Shown: positions 46,466-56,366, numbered from the stretch's first letter. The stretch: DNA of 64,000 bases from Calothrix sp. NIES-4101 (GCA_004296455.1 AP018280.1:6126794-6190793), one strand, 5' to 3'. Notes: a model not told the origin generated them from the sequence alone. Numbers and translations: made by a program.

Positions 46466-47467
46466 ATGGCTATGCGAGACGCAGACAAAGATCGTCGTAA
46501 AAATCGTCCTATCATTAACTCTTACTCATCAGGGGAAGAATCAATGTCTTTTCAAGATTATAAGAAAATATTAATTAAGGAGAGAGATGAATGGCAACAA
46601 AAAGCAAAGGATAATGAAGAAGCAGTTTCTCAAGCTCAACAAGAAATTGAAACTTACCAAAATGAAATTAATGAGTTAAGAGAACGTGCTGCACAAAGTT
46701 ACCAAAAATATCAAAACGAACAAAAAAATTATCAACAGGCTTTATCTCTTTACCAAAAAGAACAAGCAAAAATAACAGAATTTATAACGCAACGAAATGA
46801 ATGGGAACAACATGCAAAAGAAAATGCTGTTGCTGCATCTAAACTGACTCAATTTCAAGAAAGTATTCAAACTTATGGAATTAAAGTAAAAGAGTTAGAG
46901 GAAAAAATTACAGAAAAGGAATCACTTTATCTTCAGGAAAAAGAAAAATCTCAGGAGACGACATCTCAACTTGTTCTATTTCAGGAAAATATTCAAACCT
47001 ATGAAATAAAAGTCAATGAATTAAACGAAAATGTCGCACGCGAACAACGAAATTACCAGCAGGCTTTATCACTTTATGAAGAGGAAAAGGCAAAAGCCAC
47101 AGAATTAGTTGCCAAATATGAGGAAGTTAGTTCCGAGCGAGATAAATATGTAATATTGTATAATGAAGTCAAATCAGAACTTAAATTTGAGCGACGTTCT
47201 AAAGCTAGTATTAAAGGCTGGGAGACTCGTCGTAAAAATGAGAATGAAAGGTTAAAAAAAGAAATTTCCGATATGGTTGTGCTGTTGCGTGAATCCCTAA
47301 CAAGTAAGGATGAAGCGATAAATAATCTCTATGTTGTTGCAGAGCGGATGGATAGAATTCAATCTTTGATGGATTCGGTAGAAGAAGAAACAACAAATAG
47401 CCCTGTGGGATTGATACAAAAGTTTCAACGTATTTGGCTTGCTATTAAAGAGATACTTTCAGAATAA
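46466..47467 (+). CDS. Long coiled-coil protein of unknown function
   Basis: The 333-residue protein is almost wholly charged coiled coil from about residue 30 to 300, rich in Glu, Lys and Gln. Two internal duplications stand out: QQALSLYQKEQAK and QQALSLYEEEKAK, and two FQE(S/N)IQTY(G/E)IKV segments about 45 residues apart. No membrane segment or known domain is visible. It resembles scaffold-like proteins, but I do not recognise a family. It is first of three closely packed genes: the next begins 18 nt later and that one overlaps galK. Confidence 0.7.
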   Translation: MAMRDADKDRRKNRPIINSYSSGEESMSFQDYKKILIKERDEWQQKAKDNEEAVSQAQQEIETYQNEINELRERAAQSYQKYQNEQKNYQQALSLYQKEQAKITEFITQRNEWEQHAKENAVAASKLTQFQESIQTYGIKVKELEEKITEKESLYLQEKEKSQETTSQLVLFQENIQTYEIKVNELNENVAREQRNYQQALSLYEEEKAKATELVAKYEEVSSERDKYVILYNEVKSELKFERRSKASIKGWETRRKNENERLKKEISDMVVLLRESLTSKDEAINNLYVVAERMDRIQSLMDSVEEETTNSPVGLIQKFQRIWLAIKEILSE

Positions 47468-47485
47468 ATAAAACTACTATTTATT

Positions 47486-48058
47486 ATGCGAAAAAAATCT
47501 GCATCAACTGCGGAGAATAAAGGTAAAACAAAATTAGGGGATAAAATTCGTAATATTGCCGATCGCCTGAAACAAGAAACTGAAGTACAGATAAAAGCAA
47601 CATCTCGTATTTTAGGGGCTGCTGCTCAAATTTCTGATAATCATGAAAAACTCATTCATGAGGTAGTTGAGATGGTTGAAGAAGATATTGAGCGACAACA
47701 GCAAATGTATCAAAAGAATGTTGATCAAGATATTTATCAAGATATTTATACAGTTGATATTCTCAAGAAAAAATTTAAAACATTACGTGAAGCTAAAGAA
47801 AAGTTACAAGTAAAAGCCGCCAGTTGGGAATCTCTGGTGAATAAATTAAATGTTTCATCTTCTCCAAAATTATTACCTGCAAATAAATCTCAGCCAGTTC
47901 AAAAATCTGAAAGTGATGTTATGGAAGAGATGAAGGGATTAACAATTGATTTAGAAGCAGATGTTGCTAAAATATTTCCTAATTCTCAAGCAGTAAATGA
48001 AGCTTTACGTTTTCTGATTCGAGTGACTAATCAAAGTTATTATGGAACACTCCCATGA
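47486..48058 (+). CDS. Helical protein upstream of galK, function unknown
   Basis: This 190-residue, mostly helical protein has a basic N terminus and the helical stretch ADRLKQETEVQIKATSRILG. Its middle (residues 70-90) is rich in Gln and Asp with the short repeat DQDIYQDIY. No known domain is recognised. The gene follows the coiled-coil gene by 18 nt and overlaps the start of galK by 17 nt, so its translation is probably coupled to galK. A shared complex with the upstream coiled-coil protein is a fair guess, nothing more. Confidence 0.65.
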   Translation: MRKKSASTAENKGKTKLGDKIRNIADRLKQETEVQIKATSRILGAAAQISDNHEKLIHEVVEMVEEDIERQQQMYQKNVDQDIYQDIYTVDILKKKFKTLREAKEKLQVKAASWESLVNKLNVSSSPKLLPANKSQPVQKSESDVMEEMKGLTIDLEADVAKIFPNSQAVNEALRFLIRVTNQSYYGTLP

Positions 48059-49130
48059 ATTTCAAAACATCTTTAATCAAACTCCAGAAACACAAGCTTA
48101 TGCCCATGGTAGAGTGAACCTTCTGGGCGAACATACTGATTATAATGATGGCTATGTTCTCCCAATTGCAATTCCCCAAAAAACAACGGTACAGTTAGGT
48201 TTTAGCCTGGATGAACAACACCATATTTATTCTCAAGAATTAAACGAAAAAATTACCATTTTCAGAAATAATCAACCCTCTGGATTTGCAAGTTATATTT
48301 TTGGCTGTATCGAACTTTTGCAGCAAGCTGGATATCAAATTCCCTCACTGAATTTGTATATTAAATCTTCGATTCCCATAGGCTCAGGCTTATCTAGCAG
48401 TGCAGCTTTAGAAGTTGCCACCCTCAGAGGTATTCGCCAACTTCTCAACCTCCCAATAAATGACGTGGAGATTGCTCAATTCGCACAGCAAGCAGAAATT
48501 AACTATGCTGGGGTACAATGCGGAATTATGGATCAAATGGCTTCCAGTCTTGCTGATACTCAGCATATGCTATTTTTAGATACTCGTACTTTAGCAAGGC
48601 AGATTTTGTCTTTTCCTGCTCTGGCAGAGATTTTAATCATACATAGTGGATGCGATCGCACTTTAGCTGGTAGTAAATATAACCAGAGGCGGTCTGAGTG
48701 CCAACAGGCGGCACATTTGTTGGGTGTGAAAGCGTTGCGTGATATTGATGATGTTGCCACTGTGGAAATTTTGCCAGAGCCATTACACCGTCGTGCCCGT
48801 CATGTGGTGACAGAAAATCATCGTGTTTTGGATGCTGTGGAAATTATCGAGGATTTACAGGACAATTCTGCCTCAAGATTTGGGGAATTGATGAATGCTT
48901 CCCATGCTAGTTTACGAAATGATTATGAAGTTTCTGTACCTGCGCTAGATACTCTGGTGGACATATTACAAAATGCTTCTGGTGTTTTTGGTGCGAAGTT
49001 AACGGGTGCAGGTTTTGGTGGTGCTTGTGTTGCTTTAGTTGCATCTGGTGCAGGAAAAAATATCGCTGCAACAGTTCTTGATGAATACAGTCACGCAGGT
49101 TACAAAGGAAAGGTTTTAGTTCCCGAATAA
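48042..49130 (+). CDS. galK: Galactokinase
   Basis: The 362-residue GHMP kinase has the galactokinase signature GRVNLLGEHTDYNDGYVLP (about residues 22-40), phosphate loop PIGSGLSSSAALEVAT (about 110) and C-terminal GAKLTGAGFGGACVALV (about 325). The family residue Pro before the first Gly-Arg is His here (AHGRVN). It phosphorylates galactose at C1. Its start lies inside the preceding gene, and no strong ribosome binding site is seen, suggesting translational coupling. No other galactose genes are close by. Confidence 0.95.
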   Translation: MEHSHEFQNIFNQTPETQAYAHGRVNLLGEHTDYNDGYVLPIAIPQKTTVQLGFSLDEQHHIYSQELNEKITIFRNNQPSGFASYIFGCIELLQQAGYQIPSLNLYIKSSIPIGSGLSSSAALEVATLRGIRQLLNLPINDVEIAQFAQQAEINYAGVQCGIMDQMASSLADTQHMLFLDTRTLARQILSFPALAEILIIHSGCDRTLAGSKYNQRRSECQQAAHLLGVKALRDIDDVATVEILPEPLHRRARHVVTENHRVLDAVEIIEDLQDNSASRFGELMNASHASLRNDYEVSVPALDTLVDILQNASGVFGAKLTGAGFGGACVALVASGAGKNIAATVLDEYSHAGYKGKVLVPE

Positions 49131-49211
49131 TCGTATCACCATCTTACTTTTTGATGAGAAATCTAGTTTTCCCTGGCACGACTATCTGAATATTGACTTT
49201 ATAAATGCTCT

Positions 49212-49922
49212 CTAACGGGATTGAATAAAACGTATATACACTGCACCAAATAACATTCCTATCCCTTGCATCCAGTAGCCAATACTAAATTGGTTTGCCC
49301 CCAATGGAGGAATATTTAAACTACCAATACCATAAAATAACTGCTGAATAAACCACCAAAAAAGATAATAAAAGGCAGGAATTTGTACCGGAATAAATAC
49401 AATTAATAAAGGTAAGACTGAATCTATTTTAACTTTAGGAAACTTGAAAATATAGGCTCCAATAATTGAGGCGATCGCACCATTTGCCCCAATTATCGGT
49501 ATATTCAAATTTGGCTCTGTGAAAATTTGAAATAAAGCTGTGAAGATTCCAGCAGTTAGGTAAAGTAATAAAAATTGACGATGACCAATTATTTTTTCGA
49601 GAGTGTTGCCAAATACCCAAAGGAACAAGAGATTACCTAAAATTTGGGCAAAACTGCTATGCAGAAACATTCCTGTTAAAATTCCCGTCGAACTCATTAT
49701 TACTGCAATCCAAGCAGCATGATTTCCAGATATCGCTGCTGTCAATGCATTGGTAATTCCTGCTGGTATGAGTCCTAATTTGCTAATGGTGTATCCTAAT
49801 TCATTTCCTAGTTCTAATTTTAGTTCCCATAAGAATAAACCAATAGTTATACCAATCAAAATATAGGTGACATAGGGTTTTCTCTGTGCGAACAAAAATA
49901 CATTATCGCCAATAGGAATCAT
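49212..49922 (-). CDS. Rhomboid-fold membrane protein lacking catalytic residues
   Basis: This 236-residue protein follows the six-helix cyanobacterial rhomboid pattern closely, from MIPIGDN at the N terminus through FLHSSFAQILGNLLFLWVFG to GAYIFKFPKVKI. The catalytic Ser of GASGAI is Asn147 (GANGAI) and the catalytic His of the last helix is Gln219 (YWMQGIGMLFGA). Both codons are clear in the DNA (AAT and CAA). Without Ser and His it cannot be a standard intramembrane protease, so I call it a rhomboid pseudoprotease. It is a single gene, convergent with galK. Confidence 0.9.
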   Translation of the reverse strand: MIPIGDNVFLFAQRKPYVTYILIGITIGLFLWELKLELGNELGYTISKLGLIPAGITNALTAAISGNHAAWIAVIMSSTGILTGMFLHSSFAQILGNLLFLWVFGNTLEKIIGHRQFLLLYLTAGIFTALFQIFTEPNLNIPIIGANGAIASIIGAYIFKFPKVKIDSVLPLLIVFIPVQIPAFYYLFWWFIQQLFYGIGSLNIPPLGANQFSIGYWMQGIGMLFGAVYIRFIQSR

Positions 49923-50055
49923 ACTGAATTTATAAATATTCTCTGAATAAGTAATAGTTAATAATTATTAGGGATGGAGCACTTTCATAACTTTTTTCCC
50001 TATCTTTCCTTTCTTTACCCCCTCTCCCTCAAACTTGTGTCAAGATTAAAATTAG

Positions 50056-52269
50056 ATGTATCGCACACGCTATAACCAAATGTTGGGAAACATACTTGCT
50101 GGACGTTACCAAATCATTAGTAACCTTGGTGGCGGGGGATTTGGTGAAACTTATATTGCTTGCGATACTCAACTTCCCGGTACACCTCAATGTGTGGTAA
50201 AAAAACTGAAGCCACAATCAGATGATCCCGATACCTTGCAAACTGCTCGTAGATTATTTGATACCGAAGCACAAGTTTTATACCAGTTAGGAAATTATCA
50301 ACATATTCCCCAACTGTTGGCTTACTTTGAGGAAAATCAAGAATTTTACTTGGTACAAGAGCTTATTGAAGGTAATGATCTTAATCAGGAACTAACACCA
50401 GGAAAAGTTTTTACTCAAGCAGAAGTTATTTTACTTTTACAAGAAATTTTAGAGATATTAGAATTTGTTCATCAACAGAAAGTTATTCACCGCGATATGA
50501 ACCCCCGTAATCTTCTTCGACACAAACTAGATAATAAATTAGTTTTAATTGATTTTGGTGCAGTTAAACAAATTACGACAAATTTTGTAACTTCCCAAAT
50601 CCCCAAAATTACAGTTGCTATTGGTACTCCTGGTTATATCCCTAGCGAACAAGCAATGGGAAATCCGAAGTTAAGTAGCGATATTTATGCTGTGGGAATA
50701 ATTGCTATTCAAGCGCTAACGGGTTTATCACCCGAACAATTTGAACACGATGCAGATACCAATGAAATTATTTGGCAACATCAAGCCAATGTGACTCCAG
50801 AGTTTGCCGAAATTATCGATAAAATGGTAAAGTACGATTTTCGCGATCGCTTTATTTCGGCAAGGGAAGCATTACAAGCACTCAAAGATTTTAGCAGTGG
50901 TAGCAACAAATCTGCTGCGACGCTGGCATTAGCACCTGCACCTGCTTTAGTCGCAAATCATCAATTTGGAAAATCTGGAAAAATTCAATCTGCAAATATC
51001 AAACTACTCCATCCCATCAATCCCAAAAAAATAGTCATCAAAACCTTAACAGGAATTACCCTTATAGGAGCGATTGCGACTGCTGGATTTTTTGTTGTAG
51101 ATGCAATAAACTCCACCAATTCCGCAGCACTCTACAAACAAGCTAATACTTTATATGATTTACAACGCTATCAAGATGCTTTAAATACCTATGAAAAAGC
51201 TCTCGAAATTCGAGACGATTATGCAGATGCTTGGAATGGCAAAGGTAAAGCTTTATATGAATTAAAAAAATATCAAGATGCATTGCTTGCATATGATAAA
51301 TCAATTCAACTTCAACCGGGATTATTTCTCGCTTGGCGCGGTAGAGGATTTACCTTAGCGAAGTTAGAACGGTATCATGAAGCGATTAGTTCCTATAATA
51401 AAGCTTTGGAAATACAAGCTGATGATGCAGAAATATGGAATGCTAAAGGTGAAGTCTTTAGTCAATTAAAACAGTATGATGATGCCATTCAATCCTATGA
51501 CAAAGCAGTTGAATTAAAATCAGATTATCCGCAATCATGGTATAACAAGGGAAAATTATTACATAATCTAAAACGCTATGAAGATGCTATAAAATCATAC
51601 GATAAAGCCATTGAATATCAACCTAGCTATCAAAATGCTTGGTACGATAAGGGAAATGCATTAGTGAATTTGCAACGTCATCAAGATGCATTTAATGCCT
51701 ATGACAAAGCCGTACAAATAAAATCAGATTTTTATCCAGCTTGGTTTTCCCGGGGAAATATATTACTAAAAATGGGTCGCTATGTAGAAGCGATCGATTC
51801 ATTTAAGGAAGTGACAAAATATAGTCCCAACAACTACCAAGCATGGTATAGTCGCGGCTGGGCGCTACATCAACAGCAACGTTATGAAGAAGCGGTAGAG
51901 TCTTTTAATAAAGCCACAGCGATTAAACGTAATGATTTTCAAGTATGGTACAGTCGCGGTAACTCCCTGTATAACTTAAAGCGTTACGGAGAGGCAGTTT
52001 CTTCTTATAATCGTGCAGTTAACTATAAACCTGATCATTACGAAAGCTGGTACAGTCGAGGAAATGCATACTTGAATTTACAGCGATTTCCAGAAGCAAT
52101 AAAGTCCTATGAACAAGCAATTAAAATTAAACCAGATTTTCAACAAGCAATAAATGCTCTTAACCAAGCACAAGCACAATTAACCGTACCAAAAGATGTC
52201 AGCAAGCCAGAACAAATAAAAATACAAAAAGAGGATTCAGGAGTGACATCGAATCCTCAAAATAATTAA
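50056..52269 (+). CDS. Ser/Thr protein kinase with TPR repeats
   Basis: The 737-residue protein has an N-terminal kinase domain (about 14-290), a membrane helix (about 335-360) and about ten TPR repeats to about residue 710. The Gly loop GGGGFGETY, the VVKK Lys pair near 49 and DFG (166-168) are kept. The catalytic loop reads HRDMNPRN (145-152), so the Lys of HRDxKPxN is Asn149. That Lys helps phosphotransfer, so activity may be reduced. A role sensing signals through external or cytoplasmic TPRs is inference. A second start is ATG 50080. It is convergent with another kinase. Confidence 0.92.
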   Translation: MYRTRYNQMLGNILAGRYQIISNLGGGGFGETYIACDTQLPGTPQCVVKKLKPQSDDPDTLQTARRLFDTEAQVLYQLGNYQHIPQLLAYFEENQEFYLVQELIEGNDLNQELTPGKVFTQAEVILLLQEILEILEFVHQQKVIHRDMNPRNLLRHKLDNKLVLIDFGAVKQITTNFVTSQIPKITVAIGTPGYIPSEQAMGNPKLSSDIYAVGIIAIQALTGLSPEQFEHDADTNEIIWQHQANVTPEFAEIIDKMVKYDFRDRFISAREALQALKDFSSGSNKSAATLALAPAPALVANHQFGKSGKIQSANIKLLHPINPKKIVIKTLTGITLIGAIATAGFFVVDAINSTNSAALYKQANTLYDLQRYQDALNTYEKALEIRDDYADAWNGKGKALYELKKYQDALLAYDKSIQLQPGLFLAWRGRGFTLAKLERYHEAISSYNKALEIQADDAEIWNAKGEVFSQLKQYDDAIQSYDKAVELKSDYPQSWYNKGKLLHNLKRYEDAIKSYDKAIEYQPSYQNAWYDKGNALVNLQRHQDAFNAYDKAVQIKSDFYPAWFSRGNILLKMGRYVEAIDSFKEVTKYSPNNYQAWYSRGWALHQQQRYEEAVESFNKATAIKRNDFQVWYSRGNSLYNLKRYGEAVSSYNRAVNYKPDHYESWYSRGNAYLNLQRFPEAIKSYEQAIKIKPDFQQAINALNQAQAQLTVPKDVSKPEQIKIQKEDSGVTSNPQNN

Positions 52270-52345
52270 TATTTATTATTAGTCCATTAAATATTAGTTA
52301 TTAATTAATAGGCAGTTAAGACTTAGAAGAACTATCCACTAACAA

Positions 52346-54157
52346 TTACCTAATATTCACTTCCTGCATTAAATCACCGGGTTGAAAATCTTGCAGTCTG
52401 GTAGCAGAATCAGTGCTAATGAATGAGTTGCTAGTATTATTTGGCTTGACTAACCGGGAATTTACGACCTGATTATTAGCTGCAAGCCTCTGTCCTTCGG
52501 CTGCTAGGCGCTGCTTCTGAGTATATTCAACTAGCTTAACTTGTGCAGTTGCATACACATGAGTATGCTGAGGAATTTGTTCTAGAAATTTTACCGCAGT
52601 TGCAAAATCGCGATCGCTTGCTTTCCTGTAAGCTTCTTGAAGAAGGTATGCAGCACGAATTTGGCGTTTTTCAGTATATTCGGTAATCTTTTGTTCGACT
52701 ATTCCATTGGTGTTAGGGCTTCTGGGCACTTGATTGAGATAATCTAAAGCTGTATGGAAATCCTTCGCCGCAGCTTTCTCATAAGCTTTCGCTAATAAAC
52801 CCTTACCTTGAACTTCAATTTTGGATTTCGCTTGTTTGACTAATCTATCGGTTTTGGCTTGCCAATATAAAATATCTGGTACTTGGGGTGCAGCCTGTAA
52901 AACTTCAGACCATTGTCCCTCATACATGGCTTTTTCAGCATGATTATACTTTTCGGCTGCTACTTGCCATTGTTGCTGCCATTCTTGAATAGTTGCTTGT
53001 GCTTCTGGATAAACATTACTATGGGAGGGAATGGATTTTGCTAAAGCGATCGCACCTTGCAAATCCCCAGATTGATATTCTTCTGTGGCTTTATATAGTG
53101 TCTCGGTTTCCGAATATGCAGGGGAGTTATTCAGTAAAGAATATACCCCAAATCCCATAACTACTGAATTTGCCAGCAGTCCCACCCTTACGCCTGTAAG
53201 CAGTGGAGAGGGTGAGGGCTTTTCCGTACTCGAATTATTGCGAATCGGACGATACCAATTTTTACTTTCTTCAATAACTTTATATTCAGCTTCGACAGTA
53301 TGGGGAAAGACTTCGATTGATATTTGTCGTAATACCTGCAACACCTCCGTCACCGACTGAAATCTTTCTTGGTGATTGTAACGAATCATTTGACTGATAG
53401 TAGCAGCCAAATAATCACTAATCTGTAAGTGAGGTAAACGCCAAGCAATCTCATTACTTTGAGGATCAACTTTTAGTTGCAAGGGAGTCAAGCCCGTTAA
53501 AGCCTGAATCACAATCATACCCAATGCATAGATATCGCTGTTAGGCTTAGTTTGACCAATAAATTGCTCTGGTGGGATATATCCTAAGGAAGTTACAGGA
53601 ATTCGATAAATCGGTAATACCGAATCAATGCCAAAATCTACAGGTTGAATCGAGCCAAAGTCGATTAATACCAACTTGCCATCACTTACCCGACGAATTA
53701 AATTTTCAGGTTTGATATCGCAGTGAATCACGCCTTGCGAATGGATAAAATCCAGAATCTCTAAAACATCAATCAAAAACTGGATTACTTCGCCCTCTTC
53801 CCAGAAATAGCCATAGCCTTGGCTCAAAGGTAATTCAGCACTGAGTGCATGTCCCTCAATAAATTCCTGGACTAAATAAAAACGCTCATGTTCTTCAAAA
53901 CAAGCAATTAGTTCAGGAATCTGATTGTGATGCCCCAACTGTTTGAGGGTTTGTGTTTCCGTTAAAAAGCTTAGTCTCAATGTATCTAAATGACTAGATT
54001 GAAAACTAGTTACTTTGAGCTGTTTAACTACACATTTGGGATTTTCTGGATGTTCAATATCTACAGCTACATATGTTTGTCCAAATACCCCTGCACCCAG
54101 GCTTTGGACGATTTGGTAACGTCCTTGCAGTACTTTACCGATCATGTGGTGGGTCAT
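52346..54157 (-). CDS. Ser/Thr protein kinase, non-RD type
   Basis: This 603-residue protein has a kinase domain at about 13-285 and a membrane helix near residues 310-335. The helical C-terminal region (about 345-560) has TPR-like degenerate repeats such as AYEKAAAKDFHTALDYL and AYRKASDRDFATAVKFL. Gly loop GAGVFGQTY, CVVKQL Lys and DFG are intact. The catalytic loop is HCDIKPEN (145-152), with Cys replacing the Arg of HRD, so it is a non-RD kinase. It is probably active. Its domain is similar to that of the neighbouring convergent kinase, suggesting duplication. An alternative start is Met5. Confidence 0.92.
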   Translation of the reverse strand: MTHHMIGKVLQGRYQIVQSLGAGVFGQTYVAVDIEHPENPKCVVKQLKVTSFQSSHLDTLRLSFLTETQTLKQLGHHNQIPELIACFEEHERFYLVQEFIEGHALSAELPLSQGYGYFWEEGEVIQFLIDVLEILDFIHSQGVIHCDIKPENLIRRVSDGKLVLIDFGSIQPVDFGIDSVLPIYRIPVTSLGYIPPEQFIGQTKPNSDIYALGMIVIQALTGLTPLQLKVDPQSNEIAWRLPHLQISDYLAATISQMIRYNHQERFQSVTEVLQVLRQISIEVFPHTVEAEYKVIEESKNWYRPIRNNSSTEKPSPSPLLTGVRVGLLANSVVMGFGVYSLLNNSPAYSETETLYKATEEYQSGDLQGAIALAKSIPSHSNVYPEAQATIQEWQQQWQVAAEKYNHAEKAMYEGQWSEVLQAAPQVPDILYWQAKTDRLVKQAKSKIEVQGKGLLAKAYEKAAAKDFHTALDYLNQVPRSPNTNGIVEQKITEYTEKRQIRAAYLLQEAYRKASDRDFATAVKFLEQIPQHTHVYATAQVKLVEYTQKQRLAAEGQRLAANNQVVNSRLVKPNNTSNSFISTDSATRLQDFQPGDLMQEVNIR

Positions 54158-54805
54158 GAGTTGGTTACTTAGTCACTCCTTTTATTTTTTCTGACAAAGC
54201 ACCCTGATTCCGGAAACACTTGCAAAATATATACAAAGAAGATTGATTTACAAAAATGTAACAATTATTATGCTCAGTTGTACGGTAATTTTCATCTTAA
54301 CTTTATATCTTTTATTACACTTTACCAACTGGCAACTCAATGTATCAATGTTTCACTTATTTTTCAATAAAAGCAACATTTATCACCAGTATATATGACA
54401 GTTTTGCTGCTGGTATGTGTGATTGTATTCTAGTGTCTTTTCTCACACATGAGTAATTAATATTACTTGGCTATATGTTCAGTCAGTTCGATTAATATCA
54501 AACATCCGGCGTTACACAACAACTGGGATCAGATTGCAGAGATAATAGAGTTAAGCCATTGCGAATGCTCAACACTCGCAAACTCAAAGATGCGATCGCG
54601 CAATCTGATCTCCTAGTCCTGTGGTAACATTACGGCTATTCTCATTCAAGCCAAAGGTTGAGTTTGTTTAAATCTGTTCCTGCCGTCCCCAGTTGCTCAA
54701 TGTAGATTGATATTGTTGAGATTAATATTCTGGAATTGATCAAAACTGAGACGCTAGATAAAAAACATAGTAATATATTAGATTGTGTCGATTTAATGCC
54801 AAAAT
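54158..54805. other. Spacer upstream of rpmI
   Basis: This 648-nt spacer is AT-rich. It contains a plausible promoter, TTGATC (54736-54741) and TAAAAA (54759-54764), 17 nt apart, ahead of rpmI. I see no tRNA, no infC gene and no strong terminator. A ribosomal protein leader structure may lie here but I cannot define it. Confidence 0.35.
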
Positions 54806-55003
54806 ATGCCTAAGCTCAAAACTCGCAAAGCTGCGGCGAAGCGTTTCCGTGCTACTGGTACCGGAAAAATCATGCGTCGCAAAGCTTTTAAAAACCACCT
54901 TCTCGAACATAAAACGAGGAAGAAGAAAAACAATTTGTCGAAAATGGCAGTTGTTGACGAGCGCGATGCAGAAAACGTACGTTTGATGCTTCCTTATTTG
55001 TAA
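54806..55003 (+). CDS. rpmI: 50S ribosomal protein L35
   Basis: This 65-residue basic protein begins [20 protein letters not shown], the standard L35 start, and ends with [15 protein letters not shown]. It is part of the large ribosomal subunit. rplT follows after 20 nt, the usual order. The initiation factor infC, upstream in many bacteria, is absent, as is usual in cyanobacteria. Confidence 0.97.
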   Translation: MPKLKTRKAAAKRFRATGTGKIMRRKAFKNHLLEHKTRKKKNNLSKMAVVDERDAENVRLMLPYL

Positions 55004-55023
55004 ATCTCAGGAAAATTTAAGTT

Positions 55024-55377
55024 ATGACAAGGGTAAAGCGCGGTAATGTAGCACGCAAGCGCCGCAAAAAAATTCTCAAACTAGCTAAAGGTTTTCGCGG
55101 TTCCCATTCAACCCTGTTCCGTACTGCTAATCAACAGGTGATGAAAGCGCTTCGCAGTGCATACCGCGATCGCAAACGCAAAAAGCGCGATTTTCGTCGC
55201 CTCTGGATTACCCGGATTAATGCTGCTGTTCGTCAACATGGCATGAGTTACAGCAAGTTTATCGGGAATCTCAAAAAAGCCGAAGTCAATATCAACCGCA
55301 AGATGTTGGCACAAATCGCTGTTCTCGATCCAGCTGGGTTTGCAAAAATCGCCGAAATGGCAAGCCAAGTTAAATAA
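55024..55377 (+). CDS. rplT: 50S ribosomal protein L20
   Basis: The 117-residue protein begins [18 protein letters not shown] and has the L20 core [19 protein letters not shown] and [20 protein letters not shown]. It binds 23S rRNA early in assembly and, in other bacteria, represses its own operon; the leader here is unstudied. It forms a unit with rpmI. A purine-rich repeat follows the stop codon. Confidence 0.97.
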   Translation: MTRVKRGNVARKRRKKILKLAKGFRGSHSTLFRTANQQVMKALRSAYRDRKRKKRDFRRLWITRINAAVRQHGMSYSKFIGNLKKAEVNINRKMLAQIAVLDPAGFAKIAEMASQVK

Positions 55378-55520
55378 AGGTGAAAGGGGAAAGAGGAAAG
55401 GGGAAAGCTGAAAGGTCGAAGAATGTAGATATTATCTTCAACTAATCGCGTCTTTACGGCTATACAAACAGTGAACACAAACTGAGTTACAATCAATCGG
55501 CATTGCTACATTAAGTTTGT

Positions 55521-56366
55521 ATGGATTTATTTGTATGGTGTCGGAAGTTTCTCCTGACTTTTACCTTTTGCCTTTTTTATTGTAGTTTTTTAACTTTTCC
55601 GTTTTTTCCGACTCCCTTTCCTTTTGCCCCAGCTAATGCCGCCCCATTATCTGAAATTCAGGCACGCGGCTATATTAAAATTGCCGTCAAAGATAACCTA
55701 CCACCTTTGGGTTTTCGCGATGCAAGCGGTAATTTACAAGGCTTAGAAATAGATATTGCTCAACGACTTGCTCAAGATTTACTTGGTAAACCCCAGGCTT
55801 TTAAATTAATACCCGTACAAAATCGCGATCGCATTTCTCAAGTTTTAGATCACAAAGTTGATATTCTCATCGCCAGATTCACAGCTACCGAATCCCGCGC
55901 TCGATTGGTAAATTTCAGTATTCCTTACTATTTAGATAGCACTGTTTTAGTAACAAAAAACACTTCTATTCAAAGATTAAGTGATTTTAAACAGCGCAAA
56001 ATAGGTGTCTTGACAGGTTCGAGTACGATATCAAGAATTAAATATTTTATACCGAATGCCGACTTGGTTGGAGTTGATTCCTACAAACAAGCAGAAAGTT
56101 TTTTGGAAACAAGTAAAATAGCAGCATTTGCAGCCGATGCTAGCGTGCTCAGTGGCTGGGTAAAGCAAAATCCCCAATATCGCCTGTTAGAAACACGACT
56201 ATCAACAGAGCCATTATGTATAGTCATTGCTAAAGGGTTGCAAAACGACAAATTAAGAAGGAAAGTAGATAATGCGATCGCTACCTACTTAGAAACAGGT
56301 TGGTTACAAGAACGTATTCAATATTGGGGATTACCACCTTCGAGAATATTAAGTCTTGAAAGTTAA
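55521..56366 (+). CDS. Amino acid-type solute-binding protein
   Basis: The 281-residue protein has a signal peptide (hydrophobic core about 10-35) and a SBP family 3 domain. Landmarks are GYIKIAVKDNLPPLGFRD, LEIDIAQRLAQDLL, DKVDILIARFTATESRARLVNFS and GVLTGSSTISRIK. Such proteins bind amino acids or related compounds in the periplasm for ABC transporters; no ABC genes are adjacent, so it may serve a distant transporter or a signalling protein. A heptamer repeat (AGTTAAA, 56361-56380) overlaps its stop codon. The next gene, a TPR protein, begins 78 nt later. Confidence 0.85.
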   Translation: MDLFVWCRKFLLTFTFCLFYCSFLTFPFFPTPFPFAPANAAPLSEIQARGYIKIAVKDNLPPLGFRDASGNLQGLEIDIAQRLAQDLLGKPQAFKLIPVQNRDRISQVLDHKVDILIARFTATESRARLVNFSIPYYLDSTVLVTKNTSIQRLSDFKQRKIGVLTGSSTISRIKYFIPNADLVGVDSYKQAESFLETSKIAAFAADASVLSGWVKQNPQYRLLETRLSTEPLCIVIAKGLQNDKLRRKVDNAIATYLETGWLQERIQYWGLPPSRILSLES

